This document shows positions 43,933 through 56,016 of a DNA stretch of 64,000 nt, piece by piece. The stretch spans positions 56,711,348-56,775,347 of the forward strand of contig OX344764.1 of assembly GCA_947034895.1 (NCBI GenBank), in the 5' to 3' direction. The stretch's first letter is position 1. Each line of letters begins with the position of its first letter. This DNA comes from Rhytidiadelphus loreus. Taxonomy: Eukaryota; Streptophyta; Bryopsida; Hypnales; Hylocomiaceae. The notes below the pieces were generated by a model, which saw only the letters and a program-made list of their open reading frames with translations, had not been told where the DNA came from and made no database searches. The translations under genes and the position numbers were made by a program.

Positions 43933-44034
43933 CCATACTCAAAATTAATTTGCCAAGTCCATTAAATTCTTAGCCATGCTCTTGAATCTTGATTCTCGAA
44001 GGTAAGGTTCCCGGTGGGAAATTCATCAAATTAA

Positions 44035-44311
44035 GGTAGTATGTTGTTAAATGGCACCTGACCTTAAAGCGCCATGTAAAAGGTTTGTACATTTTGAATT
44101 TCAGTTATGTACCTATTTGGATGGAGCACTTTCAGAAACAAACTTTGACCCTTAATAACTTTTGTATACAATATCCAAATGTGGTGTTCTTTGGTGTGTT
44201 GGAACCTCCTTTCACTTGCCAACATGAATATGTGAAAATTTGACCGGTTTCATAATAGCAACTAGGCTCAGTAATAAAAAGTGACGATTTTGGATGTATC
44301 CACCTTAGTCG
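44035..44311. mobile_element. AAGGTGGATAC-type MITE
   Basis: The right end GGATGTATCCACCTTA and interior (GGAACCTCCTTTCACTTGCC) match 56,240-56,523. The left end TAAGGTAGTATG is of the AGGTAG type, so the copy may be composite. Confidence 0.5.
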
Positions 44312-45041
44312 TTGCCAAGGCATGGACTTTTAAGCTAAGAGAGTGTGATTGATAGGCCCTATGCGGGCCTACTCCATTGGAGCCACAAATAATTATGTTT
44401 TCTTGCATTGGAGCTAACTTAGTGTCTGAAGAAAAACGCAAACAATGGTCCTACTGTGTAGAAAAAAATACTTCTATTATTGGAACCACCACTGTTTGAG
44501 ATATTTTTTTAGGTTCTACCAGATATTTTCCTTCAATTCCCATACTGAACCATTTTTCTAAGACATATCATGCATTTTCGAACTAATGGACTTCCAAGGC
44601 ATCACGTCGCTTTGATCAGATGCTGGTACCTGAGGCTTGGACAGACAGGTTCATAAATAAATTAATCAATATGGCAACTTCATTCTGCACTGTCTGTACA
44701 TTGGCGGTATTTCCCTTTCCAATGAAACTCACTATGACAGCTCAATATTCAAGTTTGAATTCTCCCCTCTAGCTAGCCTTTCCATTTTAACTGAAAATTA
44801 ATTTTCCAAGTCAATTAAATTCCCCATCGTGCTCCTGAAAGTAAGGTTCCTTGTGGGAAAATCACTGAATTGATGCATGGACTTTGTGAGTGTGATTGCC
44901 GTGATAGGCACTTTCGGGCAGAGTTGCTCAGGGCCATGTGTGATGGTGTACTGTCAGAGCCATGTATAATTACGTTTTCTCGCAATGGAATTCATTGTGC
45001 TTGTGTACAAAGAAAAAACGCAAACAATGATTCTAAGTTAA

Positions 45042-45619
45042 TCCCTAAAGTCCCATTGTCCCTACGGGGGACACAATGGATTTTGGGCATGCTCCTATGA
45101 TCTCAATTTTTACCGAAACTTTTTGAAACTTTCTCATAAGATAGATAAACTTATGAGCTTTCTGAAAATATAATTTTTATTCTAATCGGTGCCCAAAAGC
45201 AAAAGTTATGCCACAATAACCTCAAAATGGGGGAGATCGAGCAGCAAAAAAAATCCACAAAAAATTGAAATAAAAATTGAAATATTTTTTTTCTTGTATA
45301 TTATATTTTCTTCTAAATGGGAAGCTTTGATTCATTCCATTTGGATTAGTGATGTGAAAGTTATGGAGTTTCTTGTTTTACGGGCAATCATAGCAACTTC
45401 TTGAAATAAATTTTTTTCTTCCACTTTGAATGCTAATATCTTTTGATCTATACAGTCAAACATCACAAATTTTTTATCACATGATCTAAGACAAGTGTAG
45501 AACAAGATCATACGGATAGGTTCTAAAAAATATTTTAAAATTTTATTTCATAGGTGAACATAGCAAAAGTGGTAGTTTTGAGTGGTTTTGGCAGAAAAAT
45601 GGCCTTGGAACTTTAGGGG
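45042..45619 (-). mobile_element. TTAA-flanked element, copy 7 (E7), 578 bp
   Basis: The ends are TCCCTAAAGTCCCATTGTCC and GGAACTTTAGGGG, with TTAA at 45,038-45,041 and 45,620-45,623. It is reversed relative to E1 and internally deleted. A GTCCCTACGGGGGAC palindrome sits near the left end. Confidence 0.85.
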
Positions 45620-45690
45620 TTAACTTACTATGTAGAAAATAATGTTTTATCATGCATTTTCGAATGAATGGACTTCGAAGGCATCATGTA

Positions 45691-45972
45691 AGGTAGGGGG
45701 CTGTAAACGCGACCTGTCTCTAAAAGCGATCTGGTACATTTTGCCTCTAACATGTACCACAAGTGTACATTTCAGGAGGGGGTCGCTTTTAGAACCACTG
45801 TGTTTTCAACTTCAAAATTTCATAACTAATTCCATGAAGGTTCAAAAAATATGAAACAACTTGGGTTAGATGCCAATTCCATTTTTCTTAGCACAAAAAT
45901 TTACTGAAAATTATTTTAAGCAGTTTAGCTTCCCCAAAATGCAAATCAGCTCGTAAAGGGTCACTTTTACCT
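45691..45972. mobile_element. AGGTAGG-ended, TA-flanked MITE, 282 bp
   Basis: TAAGGTAGGGGGCTG at the left and GTCACTTTTACCTTA at the right; it interrupts unit U3 at a point that is continuous in U2. Confidence 0.65.
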
Positions 45973-46403
45973 TACCTGTCATGCATGTGTTGATCAGATG
46001 CTAGTACCCAAGGCTTGCACAGACAGGTTCATAAATAAATAAATAAATATGCCAACTTCATTTTGCACTGTCTGTACATTGGTGGTATTTCCTATCCAAT
46101 TAAACTCACTACAACAGCTCAATATCCAAGTTTGAAATCTCACTCCAGCCTTTCCATTTTAACTGAAAATTAATTTACCAAGTCAATTGTGCTCCTGAAG
46201 GGAAGGGTCCTTGTGGAAAAATCATCAAATTGCGGTGCATGGACTTTGAGAGTGTGATTTTCATGATAGGCACGTGCCTTTGGACGGACTTGATCAGGGC
46301 CATGTGGTAACTGTTGAAGTCATGTATTACATTTATGGCAGTGGAATTCATTGTGCTTGTGTACGAAGAAAAATGCAAACAATGATCCTACTGTCAGATA
46401 GTA

Positions 46404-47331
46404 AGGTAGGAGGCTCGAATGTTGGAGGGTCATTTAGACTCACCTATAAGGTAAATCAGCCCATGACAGACACCTACTGACCCCCCCCATTACAGTCATT
46501 TATCAATCTATGAGAGACTTTTTCTGAAAAATGGGGTTAAGACTGCATTGGGCTGATTTGTAGTTGTTATCAAAGCCTTGGGGTACAGTCATGAAGTTAT
46601 TAGTAACTGTCATGGACACTTATACCAATCTAGTCTAAATTGGTAGTAAAAAATAGTTTTTTTTATTTCTTAATGTCATGTCCATGTTAGAAAGTCTTGT
46701 AGCCATCTTAGAAAATGCTATGACTGTTTTAGGAGGGAAGATGACCATCATGGAAACACTTTTTTGCTGATTTGGGGTAGTCTACAGGCTGTTTTCGGCT
46801 TACTGGACAACACACTTCAAAAATTCACAAAAAATTCATATTTTGTCCAAAAATTAAAATTTCAGTTGCTTTCTTCATTTCTCACATGTGTCTTTGTATG
46901 AAAAAAAATTTGATTATTCTTGCTAATGGCAACAGACGACATTAGGCAATCTGCCTGTCATAGGCTGGTTTACCTTAATGGACTTGAGGTGGTCTTCAAA
47001 ATGGACCTTCTACTGTCATTGAATGGATTAATAAAAAAAATATTATTTATTGTAAGAGCCAATCATTCGCTTTGCTTCCTCCATTTCTCTCTAAAAGTTG
47101 TAAGTGAATGATTTATGGAAGGCCTATGGTCAAAAATAGGGACCTATGATTCATCTTGTTTGAAAATTCATAAGTAATTCAAAAATGCTTTAAAAAATAC
47201 AAAACGACTTGGATTACAATCAGAATCTATTTTTCTTTGTCTGAAAAATGAGCTAAAAATAATCCCATACAAGGAACGACATGAAAAAGGCAAACCAGCC
47301 CTTAAGTGCACACTTTAAGAGCCTCCTACCT
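46404..47331. mobile_element. AGGTAGGAGGCTC-ended MITE with nested MITE
   Basis: TAAGGTAGGAGGCTC and GAGCCTCCTACCTTA are perfect 15-bp inverted ends including TA. The element carries the copy at 46,449-46,975 nested 45 bp from its left end. Confidence 0.85.
46449..46975. mobile_element. AGGTAAA-ended MITE nested in the previous element
   Basis: TAAGGTAAATCAGCCCATGA and the inverse TCATAGGCTGGTTTACCTTA (minor differences) flank it. TA is at 46,447-46,448 and 46,976-46,977. Confidence 0.8.
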
Positions 47332-47333
47332 TA

Positions 47334-47953
47334 GAGTTAATCATAAAGTGTGTGCAATGGAGGAGCTGAGGTGAGTGGGAGTTTGGAAAAAACACAGGAT
47401 GAAACTCCTTGGAGTACCAAAATTGAGGTCTGATAAAGTTTGGTGCCATGTTTCTTTTGTACTATTCTTAGTTAGCCCCTAAACATTTGGATTCAACTCC
47501 AAAATTGATGATTTGAGAAAAAACATTATAAACTACAATTTGGAAGAATACTTTGGAATTGGTATACAAATGAAAGCTGTAGATTTTGATTTTTAAATTC
47601 TATCCGTACGGTTAGATCTACTAATGCTATCACCAATCTTTTTCTATAAATTTTGAAAAGAAAATTTCAGAATTCCTTCTAAATTCAATTACAAGTAAAA
47701 TATTATCATTTTTTGAGTAAAACTTTTTGGAATGGATTTGAAATAAGGTTCTCTTCATATGGTGATTTTTTGAAATTTTTGTGACCTTTACATCTTTGAC
47801 CTCACTTTTGCACATCTAGTTTTGAACTAAAGTCAATGCAAATTGACCACTTGACATACTTCCACCTTTGTAATTTTAGAAATGTTTATATTCTAGTAAC
47901 ACCAAATCCAACCGATGGATAGGACAACAACTTGATAAAGTATCACCAAAAAT
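47334..47953. other. AT-rich DNA without genes
   Basis: Nothing was recognised apart from the downstream hAT-like element. Confidence 0.3.
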
Positions 47954-48517
47954 CTTGGGGGGTGCATTTAGTTCTACTATAACAAACCACGTGCGAACAA
48001 GTGGTTTCTAATAAACTATAATTTCAACTTAAAATTTTGAACACTGTTTAATAATGACTATAGCTTTCTATTGCCAAAATTTCCAACTCAATTACAATAT
48101 GAAATAATTTCTAGAAGAGGTTGAAAATGAACTAAAATGGCATGTTTTTCAACTCAAATAATTATAGAGGACACATTTAGATGACCATTGAGTCAATATT
48201 CAACTCAAAATGAGCTTTCAATAATGAATTATTTTTAGGAATTTTTTGTTCATTTTTTAGACAATTTTTTCTTATATAATATAGGGGTGTGAAAGTTATT
48301 TTTTAGTTCTACAGTGTATCTTTTTATTTCAAAAATTTGGAACTAATTATTATTAACAAATAAAAATATCAATAATTCAAAACATAAATTTTCAAAGTAG
48401 GAAAATCTATTCATATTTTTTTAATTTTGTTTTATTTAAAATTAAAAAAGTATATAGGGGGTCCAAAGTTTTGTTCGCACGTGGTTTCTAATGGACACTC
48501 TGAATGCCCCCCCCAAG
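47954..48517. mobile_element. hAT-like non-autonomous element, 564 bp, 8-bp TSD
   Basis: The inverted ends are CTTGGGGGGTGCATTTAG and CTGAATGCCCCCCCCAAG. CCAAAAAT is duplicated exactly at 47,946-47,953 and 48,518-48,525. Subterminal AACCACGTGCGAACAA / TTGTTCGCACGTGGTT form a second inverted pair. It is non-coding. Confidence 0.88.
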
Positions 48518-48525
48518 CCAAAAAT

Positions 48526-50024
48526 TAGAATCACTTTCATCCAAGCAGGAATGAGACAGAAACAGGGATGTGAATCTGTTCATCATCCAGAAAATGGACA
48601 TCGGAGCGTTCCAGGGTTAAACCTTCCTCTAATACCTGTTTACAAACACATGTTGAACTTTATGATTAACTACTGTAAAAAGAAAAATTTAATATGGAAA
48701 CTAGTGTTGGGGATATTTTTTTGAGTTTTACAAGCTATTTTCCTTCAATTCCCATATTGAACCACTTTTTCAAGTACTTAGTCTGGTTATTTTCTCTATT
48801 TTTCAAAAATCTAGATAGGAATTTTATAGATTTTTCACTTCTTTTTTGCTAATTTTTTCAAATTGCAACCGGGTTTTTTTGCAATTCCAAAGGCTAAATT
48901 TGAACTAGCCATTGATCTTTCTTAAACACTAATAGGAAAATATGGACTTCATGGTAGGACAAGTAGCTACACTACAAGAAGCTTTGCCTCTAAAGCATGA
49001 ACTCACTTTTTGAGCAAGGTAGCTTTTTTAGATGCAAAGCATGCTCCATGTTGGTCTAGAGTAAAAAAAAATAACATTAAAATTTGCCTTTTGAACCCAA
49101 TCACTTAAAGGCTATTGCATGCAAGGATGGGACTAGAGGTGGAGCACCAAGCACCAATTTGTGAGGTCCGGTCCATGCCACATTATGCTTCCCGATGTGC
49201 ACCGGTTCTCCAAATAAAATATCCAACTTTTTTCCTAGTATTTGGAATTAAGTGGCATGTGGCAACCAATGAACGAGGAAAGCTATGGGGGCAAGTCTTG
49301 GAATAGGTGAGACAAGGAGACAAAAGGAGAATACCCTTAAATAAATAGTTAGTCAACTTGATGGAAAGGAGAATAGGCTTGAAAATCCTAAAATCTAGGA
49401 AAATAGAGAAAAGGAGGGACTTGAGCTCTACATTGGAAATCAAGTTGGTAATTGCTCCATTGAGCCATTTCATACCCCTTATGTCTAGTTCAAGATCCAA
49501 TTGGGTCTAGGCATGCAAATAGGGCCTTAGTGGAATTAGGCACCATGACATGATCTACTAGTATTAATTGAATGACCTCATTGTGAGAAGAAGAATTGCT
49601 TCTTTGGCCCTTTAGAATGGTTAATTTTTTAATTCCACACATTCCACACAAATAGGCCAAACAAAGTTTACGGATATACAACAAAACTTTGTAGGATTCT
49701 CAAGTAATCTTACTTATCTAGTTCATGACTTTTGCAATACCATCCATTGGGATGAAGATCATAATTCATCCACATATGGAATTTGAGCACCTACTATGGA
49801 ACACAATGGAAAATTAACAAAATTGATTGATGGATTTCATTGTAATGGGAGGTACTTTATTGTTTTGAATTATAAACTCTATGCTAACTCTTCATGATGT
49901 GATGGGATTTTCAAAATTATCTAGCATGCAAAATTTGACTTTCACATTGCTTTATAATCAAGTACGGCAAAATATTTGGGTAGATGTTCCAATAGCAAAA
50001 GTTTGGTAGATAGAGTAGAATTAT
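48526..50024. other. AT-rich region containing block D promoter-like copy
   Basis: Positions 49,240-49,480 match 9,640-9,760, 10,215-10,250 and 11,544-11,600 in the same orientation (GACAAGGAGACAA, AAATCCTAAAATCTAGG, GGGACTTGAGCTCTACATTG), so this is a third promoter paralogue free of the insertions. No coding part follows. An isolated CACTACAAGAAG lies at 48,972. Confidence 0.5.
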
Positions 50025-50237
50025 TAACACTACAAGGAAATGGGGGTAAATGTAACCATAGAAGAATGACTGCTTGTTTGGAACGACTTGAATATGACTC
50101 GTGTTCCCTAATTGCACCAAGGGTTTAGGGTTGTCATCGTTAGAGACAATTCAAAGTCACATTCGTGACTACAGGATGACGACTTAGCGGCAGGGAGTCT
50201 TCATCCACATTTTTACATCCGGAACGTGCTGTCTTTA

Positions 50238-50472
50238 TCTAGTCCCGCAATGTGCTGAAAAACTTGTTTTTTCCACTTTAAATGCAAATATTTTGCAATC
50301 TATGTGGTCAAAAATTTTGAAATTTTTTCCACACTTTTAAATACTAGTTGGGTGTAAGATCCTACGGTTAGATGTCAAAGAAAAACATTTTAAATTCTTC
50401 TTTACTCTTTTCTACAGAAATGACAGTTTTCAGTGTTTCTTTGGTAGAAAAAAGGCCTTGCTCCTGTAGGGG
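50238..50472 (-). mobile_element. TTAA-flanked element, copy 8 (E8), truncated
   Basis: It ends CTCCTGTAGGGG followed by TTAA (50,473-50,476). It corresponds to the left quarter of E3/E11 in reverse (GCAATGTGCTGAAAAAC onward) and lacks its other end. Confidence 0.7.
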
Positions 50473-51044
50473 TTAATATGATGCACTCTTGGAGACTTAT
50501 TTTTCTTTTGATTTTTTCCTTTATTTACTAATGCTTTCTTCAAAACAAACTAAAAAAATAAAGTTAGATTGACAATGCAAAGGTCAAAAACTAAAATTTA
50601 GATGACATTTAGCACCTCTAAAAGATAGAAAAACAATTTTTGGTTCTAATTTTTATAAAACTAGGTTGATAACTTTCACAAAGTCTATGTTTCATCCATT
50701 GGTTTTTGTTCACAACATTGTTAAACTTTCAATTTGGACTTAATCAATTCCATTGTGAAGGCCATAGTCAAAAGTGAGTAAACTATGTGATTGTATTTTG
50801 ACTACAATTTACTCTAAGGTGACTACATAATGACTTCCGTGTCACTACTCTACTATTTTGATTGTGATTTACTCTAACACAACTACATAATGACTTCCAC
50901 ATCACTACTCTACTATTGCATCAACATTTTACAAATCCCACATGGTTTGTCTTGCCTCCCACCACCCCACTTGTATAAAAGGCTTGTTATTTAAACTCTT
51001 TGTATTCACACACTAAATGGCTTGAAAATCCATTTGACACATAT

Positions 51045-51180
51045 GCAAAATATAGTGTATTGTGTATCATGTATATGGTATATGATGTATGAATCATGTA
51101 TTTGTATATGGTATATGATGTATGAATCATGTATATGATGTATGAATCATGTATTTGTATATGATGTATGGTGCACTCAT
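51045..51180. repeat. Tandem TATGATGTATGAATCATGTAT repeat
   Basis: Four to five imperfect copies of a unit of about 20 bp lie in the CACTA element. Confidence 0.7.
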
Positions 51181-51195
51181 TTTGCACATTTCACC

Positions 51196-51790
51196 ACAAC
51201 TCGAAAATAATCTTCAAATCTTTTAGATATTAGAAAATAATATTCACATTTCTTAAATTTTAGGATATAATCCTAGACTTTAGAAAATAATATTCACATT
51301 TTCTAGATTTTAGAATACAATCCTAGATTTCAGAAGAAAAATATTTAAATTTTTTAGATTTCAGAATATAATCCTAGATTTCAAAAAATAATATTCACAT
51401 TTCCTAGATTTTAGAATACAATCTTAGATTTCAGAAGAAAAATATTCACATTTCCTAGATTTCATAATATAATCCTAGATCAAAAAATAATATTCACATC
51501 TCCTAAATTTCAGAATATAATCTTAGATTTCAAAAAATAATATTCACATTTCCTAGATTTAGAATACAATCCTAGATTTCAGAAGAAAAATATTCACATT
51601 TCCTAGATTTCAGAATATAATCCTAGATCAAAAAATAATATTCACATCTCCTAAATTTCAGAATATAATCTTAGATTTCAAAAAATAATATTCACATTTC
51701 CTAGATTTAGAATACAATCCTAGATTTCAGAAGAAAAATATTCACATTTCCTAGATTTCAGAATATAATCCTAGATTTCAGAAAAGGATT
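51196..51790. repeat. Tandem array of about 48-bp units with a 146-bp higher-order repeat
   Basis: Units read AATATTCACATTTCCTAGATTT plus AGAATATAATCCTAGATTTC variants. Three units from about 51,480 (from CAAAAAATAATATTCACATC) recur almost identically from about 51,626, giving a higher-order period near 146 bp. Confidence 0.85.
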
Positions 51791-52080
51791 AAAAAAAGGG
51801 GTCATTTGTGACTACGGGATGACTTCAGAATGACTGGCCACGTAGCAACATAGGAGTCATTTCTTTAAACTTCTTTTTTATTTACCACTTTGGAAGTTTC
51901 ATCCAAAACCCCATCCAAGCTCACAATGGATGGTGATAATACTATGGCAGTCATTTATAAAAATGACTAGTCCACTATGACTCCAGGGGCCAAAATCACA
52001 GTGCAGTCATTTTTGTCCACAATGACTCCTATGTAGTCATTCTTTGCAGTCATTTATACACTCTTTTTCTTGTAGTGTAA

Positions 52081-52639
52081 TGAAAAGCCAAAAAGATGGG
52101 AAAGTTGTCAATCAAAAATTACATGGCCTGAAGGAAATTATTGAGCAAAAGAAGTAGAAACTAAATAAATATGATAGATAAAATGTGATAGATTCCAGTA
52201 AATTATATTAGGAAGTCATGTACTTTGAAAATATAACGGTTTACCTGCAATTTATTGCCCAATTTGAATAACATAAGTTTTCTTTTTTATCAATTGTGTG
52301 AGCCTATATAATTTGAAGAATCAAATAATATACATTTATGGTGAAAATATCAATTTTTTTCATGTATATTATGTATTTGATATGAATTTTTTTCCTTAAA
52401 ATATTCATAATAATTTCAAATTTTTTTACTTGCAATAGACATATGATTTCTTCTTTGAAAAATAAATTAAATTTTTTCATTCATATTTAGTTCTAAAATT
52501 GATGTAAAATCAATGTGAAAAATATAATAGCACAAACAGAGATGGTCTTATTAAGACTCAAGAATGGTTGAGAAGTTTCAAAACATTATTTGCCACATAC
52601 TGCATAGATTTATCCTATCAAAGGGGATATTTTCTCTTA
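52081..52639. other. AT-rich DNA without genes
   Basis: Nothing was recognised. Confidence 0.3.
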
Positions 52640-52643
52640 TTAA

Positions 52644-53546
52644 CCCCTAAAGGACTAGGAGTGTTTTTCAAGAGAAATTGTCAAAAATGTCATTTTTTAG
52701 TGCATTGCCCAAAATTGAAAATTAAAACTTTCTTTTGAATTTCAACCATACAAAAGTAGGGTAGACTATTATAATCATGTGCAAAAAATATTTCAGCCCA
52801 TTTGACCACATGGATTAACAACATTGTAATGTTTGAAGTAGAAAAAGTCTTTTTTTCATTCTTGCAAAATGAGGTCATTAGACTTTGAGCCCTCTCAAAG
52901 TAAAAATTTTGTTCTTGATGAATTATGCTTTTCTCTACCATTGACCATTGAGTTCTAAATTTTGTTAAGCACACTCATATAAAATTTTAGAAGCAAATAT
53001 AGAGTCTAGCTTACTCTAAATCACCTTGCAATGCAAGAAAGTTGGCAATACACTATCCATTTTTTCACGGGTTCTTGTGTATTGTGAAAAATTGGAGACA
53101 AACATTTGGAATATGTGGAAAAAAATTCATAAACTTGACATTACTAATTTCAAGATAATAACATTTGAAGTTAGAAGAAAATATATTTTCTTGAGCTTGC
53201 CCACTAGGGTTAGTAGATTTTGACTCCTCTTGGAATTAGATTTCAATTCTAAATGAATTTTTTTTTTAGAATTGTACACTATATCATATTAGTTACCTAC
53301 ATGTCAAATTTTAGAAGTAGATTAGGAATTTAGTAAAAGATGCCAAAATTGTCCGGATTTTTTTCAAGCAACATAACTTTTGATCCAAAAATTTGATCAA
53401 TTTAAAAAAAATTCCCATGAAGGAGGTGAATGTTCCTATCTTGTGTTGAATTTTTTAGAACATTTGTTAAAAATTGACTTCATATAAGTATATAACCCTA
53501 CCCAAGTTTTCAAGTATCCATTCAATGGACACTTGTCCTTTTGGAG
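52644..53546 (+). mobile_element. TTAA-flanked element, copy 9 (E9), 903 bp
   Basis: CCCCTAAAGGACTAGG at the left and TGTCCTTTTGGAG at the right, with TTAA at 52,640-52,643 and 53,547-53,550. The interior is the most diverged of the family. Confidence 0.85.
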
Positions 53547-53936
53547 TTAAAAGAGGGTTACAAATTTGTCAAGCACTTCATTTATTCTATATAATCTAAA
53601 TCTTCGAAGATAGAATGTTCAAATTTCCATTGATGAATTCAAGGGAATAAAGTAGAGGCACCCTAAACCACTACTTTTTCTATTGTAGAAATTTATATTA
53701 TTATATTGGTGAAATATTATTATTTTCTTATTGGCAAGTGATAGGAGATTTCAACGCACCAAAGAATGTCACATAATCTTTAGTCAACTCCAATTCTTGA
53801 ATTAACCCCTAAAGTTCTTTCATTATGCTTTCACCAAAAATGCTCCAAAATTGTCATTTCTGGTATAAGTACCAACTTTTACTCTTTTAGAAGGAAAAAA
53901 AATTGAACATATATAACCATAGGATCTTATAGTATG

Positions 53937-54651
53937 GGGTGATTGCAAGAAAGGCCGAGCGATTTTGGTAGCGTTCTGCCAAAACTGTGATTTTTTGCAC
54001 TCAGTACTGTGAGTACTACAATACTATGAAATAGAGCAATCTCAACCATTGATCTAAAAATTCAATGGCCAATAGTACTTTTGAGTACTTAATAATATTG
54101 AAACAGTACTACTTAAAAAAAATGACAGTTTGTTACAGAAAGTAGATAAAATTAAGTATAAATTAATAAAAATTAGAAAATTATGAATAAAGTAAAAATA
54201 AAAATTGTCCATTTGTAAAGACTTGATAGTGATTACATTTCACCAAAAACTAGAAGTTGAAACCATCATGAATGTTTGGAGCGCTATGCACAAGGGACCC
54301 CTATTTGCATGCATGTTGAGGACAAAGAATTGTGTTTTTTTGAATGCCCTTTGGTGGACACATGTTCATCTAGTGTGGGAATAGCCTATAAAAAATTCAA
54401 GTGAACATCATAATTTTGGGATGCTCCATAGTACTAAAAAACCCTAAACTGCAAAGTGTGACAAATTAGCTAAATTGACATTTAATTATAAAATTATTTT
54501 TCAAAATTTATGAAAAATAATGAATCTCATGATTTTTTAGTTAGCCATCTTCAATAAGAATTCCAAGTCTATTAGCTTCATTTTCTATTGATGGCAACTC
54601 AGTCACTTCAATTGTGAAGCCTCATAGGACCGGCCTTTCTTCCAATCACCC
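53937..54651. mobile_element. GGGTGATTGCAAGAAAGG-ended element, second copy, TATG TSD
   Basis: GGGTGATTGCAAGAAAGGCC pairs with GGCCTTTCTTCCAATCACCC at the far end. TATG is duplicated at 53,933-53,936 and 54,652-54,655. It is collinear with 1,911-2,635. Confidence 0.8.
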
Positions 54652-54740
54652 TATGTTGATTAGAGAAGATGTGGAAAAATTTCAGGGATTTTGGCCATGT
54701 GGATTGCAAGATATGAGCGTTTGAAGTGACAAAAATCATT

Positions 54741-55056
54741 CATTAGATGTGATTTCCCTACTGGGAAGGGCCGTGAGTTCCCAAGTGCGGAACCCCCTGA
54801 AACTGGCCGTTCACAAGCTCTGTTGACCTGGCCGAGCGATTGCCACGTCGTTTTTAAAAATAAAAATAAAAATTTAACTTTGTTTTTCATTTTTAAAACT
54901 TTAATTTCTTTTTAAATTTTTTAAATTTTTTTTAAAAAAATTTTTAAATAAATAAATCTGGCATCCGCGTTCAATGAACCCCAAGGGAATGGAGGGGGGA
55001 ATGGAGCTAGGAATAGCTTGAAATGGCCTTCCAGCCCCCCCGAATCCCATCTAATG
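54741..55056. mobile_element. CATTAGATG-ended MITE, about 316 bp
   Basis: CATTAGATGTGATTTCCC on the left and GAATCCCATCTAATG on the right, an AT-rich core and GC-rich shoulders. It is nested in E10, between parts that are contiguous in E5 (AAGTGA and CACTACAAGAAACC equivalents). Confidence 0.65.
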
Positions 55057-56016
55057 TTTTGAACACTACAAAAAACAGGTAGTTGCACTTCACAAGCTCA
55101 TATTTGTATGAAAAAATGTCCAAAATGTGGTGCCTCTTTGGATTCATTCTTCAAGGCAAGTTCACTACATGCTTGAAAATTTTCATATCATTTGCAATTA
55201 CAACACATGAGAATAAAAATAGTAAGTAGAAGGAAGTAGAAAATGATTCAAAATACAAAATTGTTAAGAATTTAATTATGGAATTGAAAAAATCCAATCC
55301 CAATAGTTGAAATATTTTAATAAACAATATACCTCCTATGATTTTATTTTATTTCAAAAATATTGAAAAATTCAAAAAATTGAGTTAAATAAAGGACTTC
55401 AAAGTTTATTTTAGAGTAGAGAATCCATAACTACCAGCAAACTAAAATTCCTCATAACTTTTGACTCATTGATAAAAATGGAATAATTAAAAGCTTTCCA
55501 CGTATATATAAATTTAGAGAATCAATTTCAAAATTTTGTTTATGAAAAAATCAATTTTTTTTATCTGCTAGGATTGCATGACTAAGGAAATAACCTACAT
55601 ATCATATTGTAATATTTTTTGAACCATGTAGTCAAAAGTTATGAAAAATCTTCATTTGTCTAGCCTCTTCATTTGTCCAGCCTTTGGGCTTGATTGTTGT
55701 TTGTTTCCAATTTTCTTTTTTATGCAGTGGGTTTCCCATTTGTTCAAAAAAGAAAAAAATTATGAATATTGTTGGGCCTTAAAAAACAACCTTGTCCCTG
55801 TGTTGTGTGAAAATTTCAAAGAAAAAAAAACAAAAACTCTATTCATAGTAAGTTGCCCCAAATTGCTATATTGCTAAAAAAAATGCAACTTGGTCCTTTA
55901 GGGGTTACATGATAAGTCCTTCCCAAGTATCTAGCAAAGTATAATACCTTTCCTATATGAAGGAAACTCCTGCTTGGTTACACAATGTTATATAAGATCC
56001 TAGACTTTGTTTTATC

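Larger units (their letters stand above)
44560..46403. repeat. Tandemly duplicated host units U2 and U3
   Basis: The order CATGCATTTTCGAA, GACTTC.AAGGCATCA, GATCAGATGCT, GACAGGTTCATAAAT, GCACTGTCTGTACATTGG and GTGCTCCTGAA occurs at 44,570-45,030 and again at 45,645-46,400, and with larger insertions at 41,150-44,460. The marker GACAGGTTCATAAAT is at about 44,645 and 46,019. Extra length in each unit is due to inserted MITEs. Confidence 0.7.
50028..52077. mobile_element. Non-autonomous CACTA element, 2,050 bp, TAA TSD
   Basis: The ends are CACTACAAGGAAA and TTTTTCTTGTAGTG; TAA is duplicated at 50,025-50,027 and 52,078-52,080. Subterminal ATGACTNC/AGTCATT motifs cluster at both ends, as expected for CACTA. 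It has no transposase. It contains a truncated TTAA element, a foldback-type promoter fragment at about 50,935-50,985, and two tandem arrays. Confidence 0.9.
53806..55904 (+). mobile_element. TTAA-flanked element, copy 10 (E10), with nested insertions
   Basis: It starts TTAA then CCCCTAAAGTTCTTTC and ends GGTCCTTTAGGGG followed by TTAC (53,802-53,805; 55,905-55,908). The body aligns with E5 once two insertions (53,937-54,651 and 54,741-55,056) are removed. Confidence 0.85.

Noticed and set aside
48972..48984. CACTACAAGAAG as the left end of a CACTA element
   Set aside because: No unclaimed matching right end with the same 3-bp flank was found. The only inverse (52,064-52,077) pairs better with 50,028.
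49183..49500. 105-codon minus-strand frame
   Set aside because: It overlaps the block D promoter paralogue, and the matching DNA in blocks A and B has no such frame.
51196..51790. Possible CRISPR array or clustered regulatory array
   Set aside because: It is a simple tandem array with graded divergence inside a CACTA transposon.
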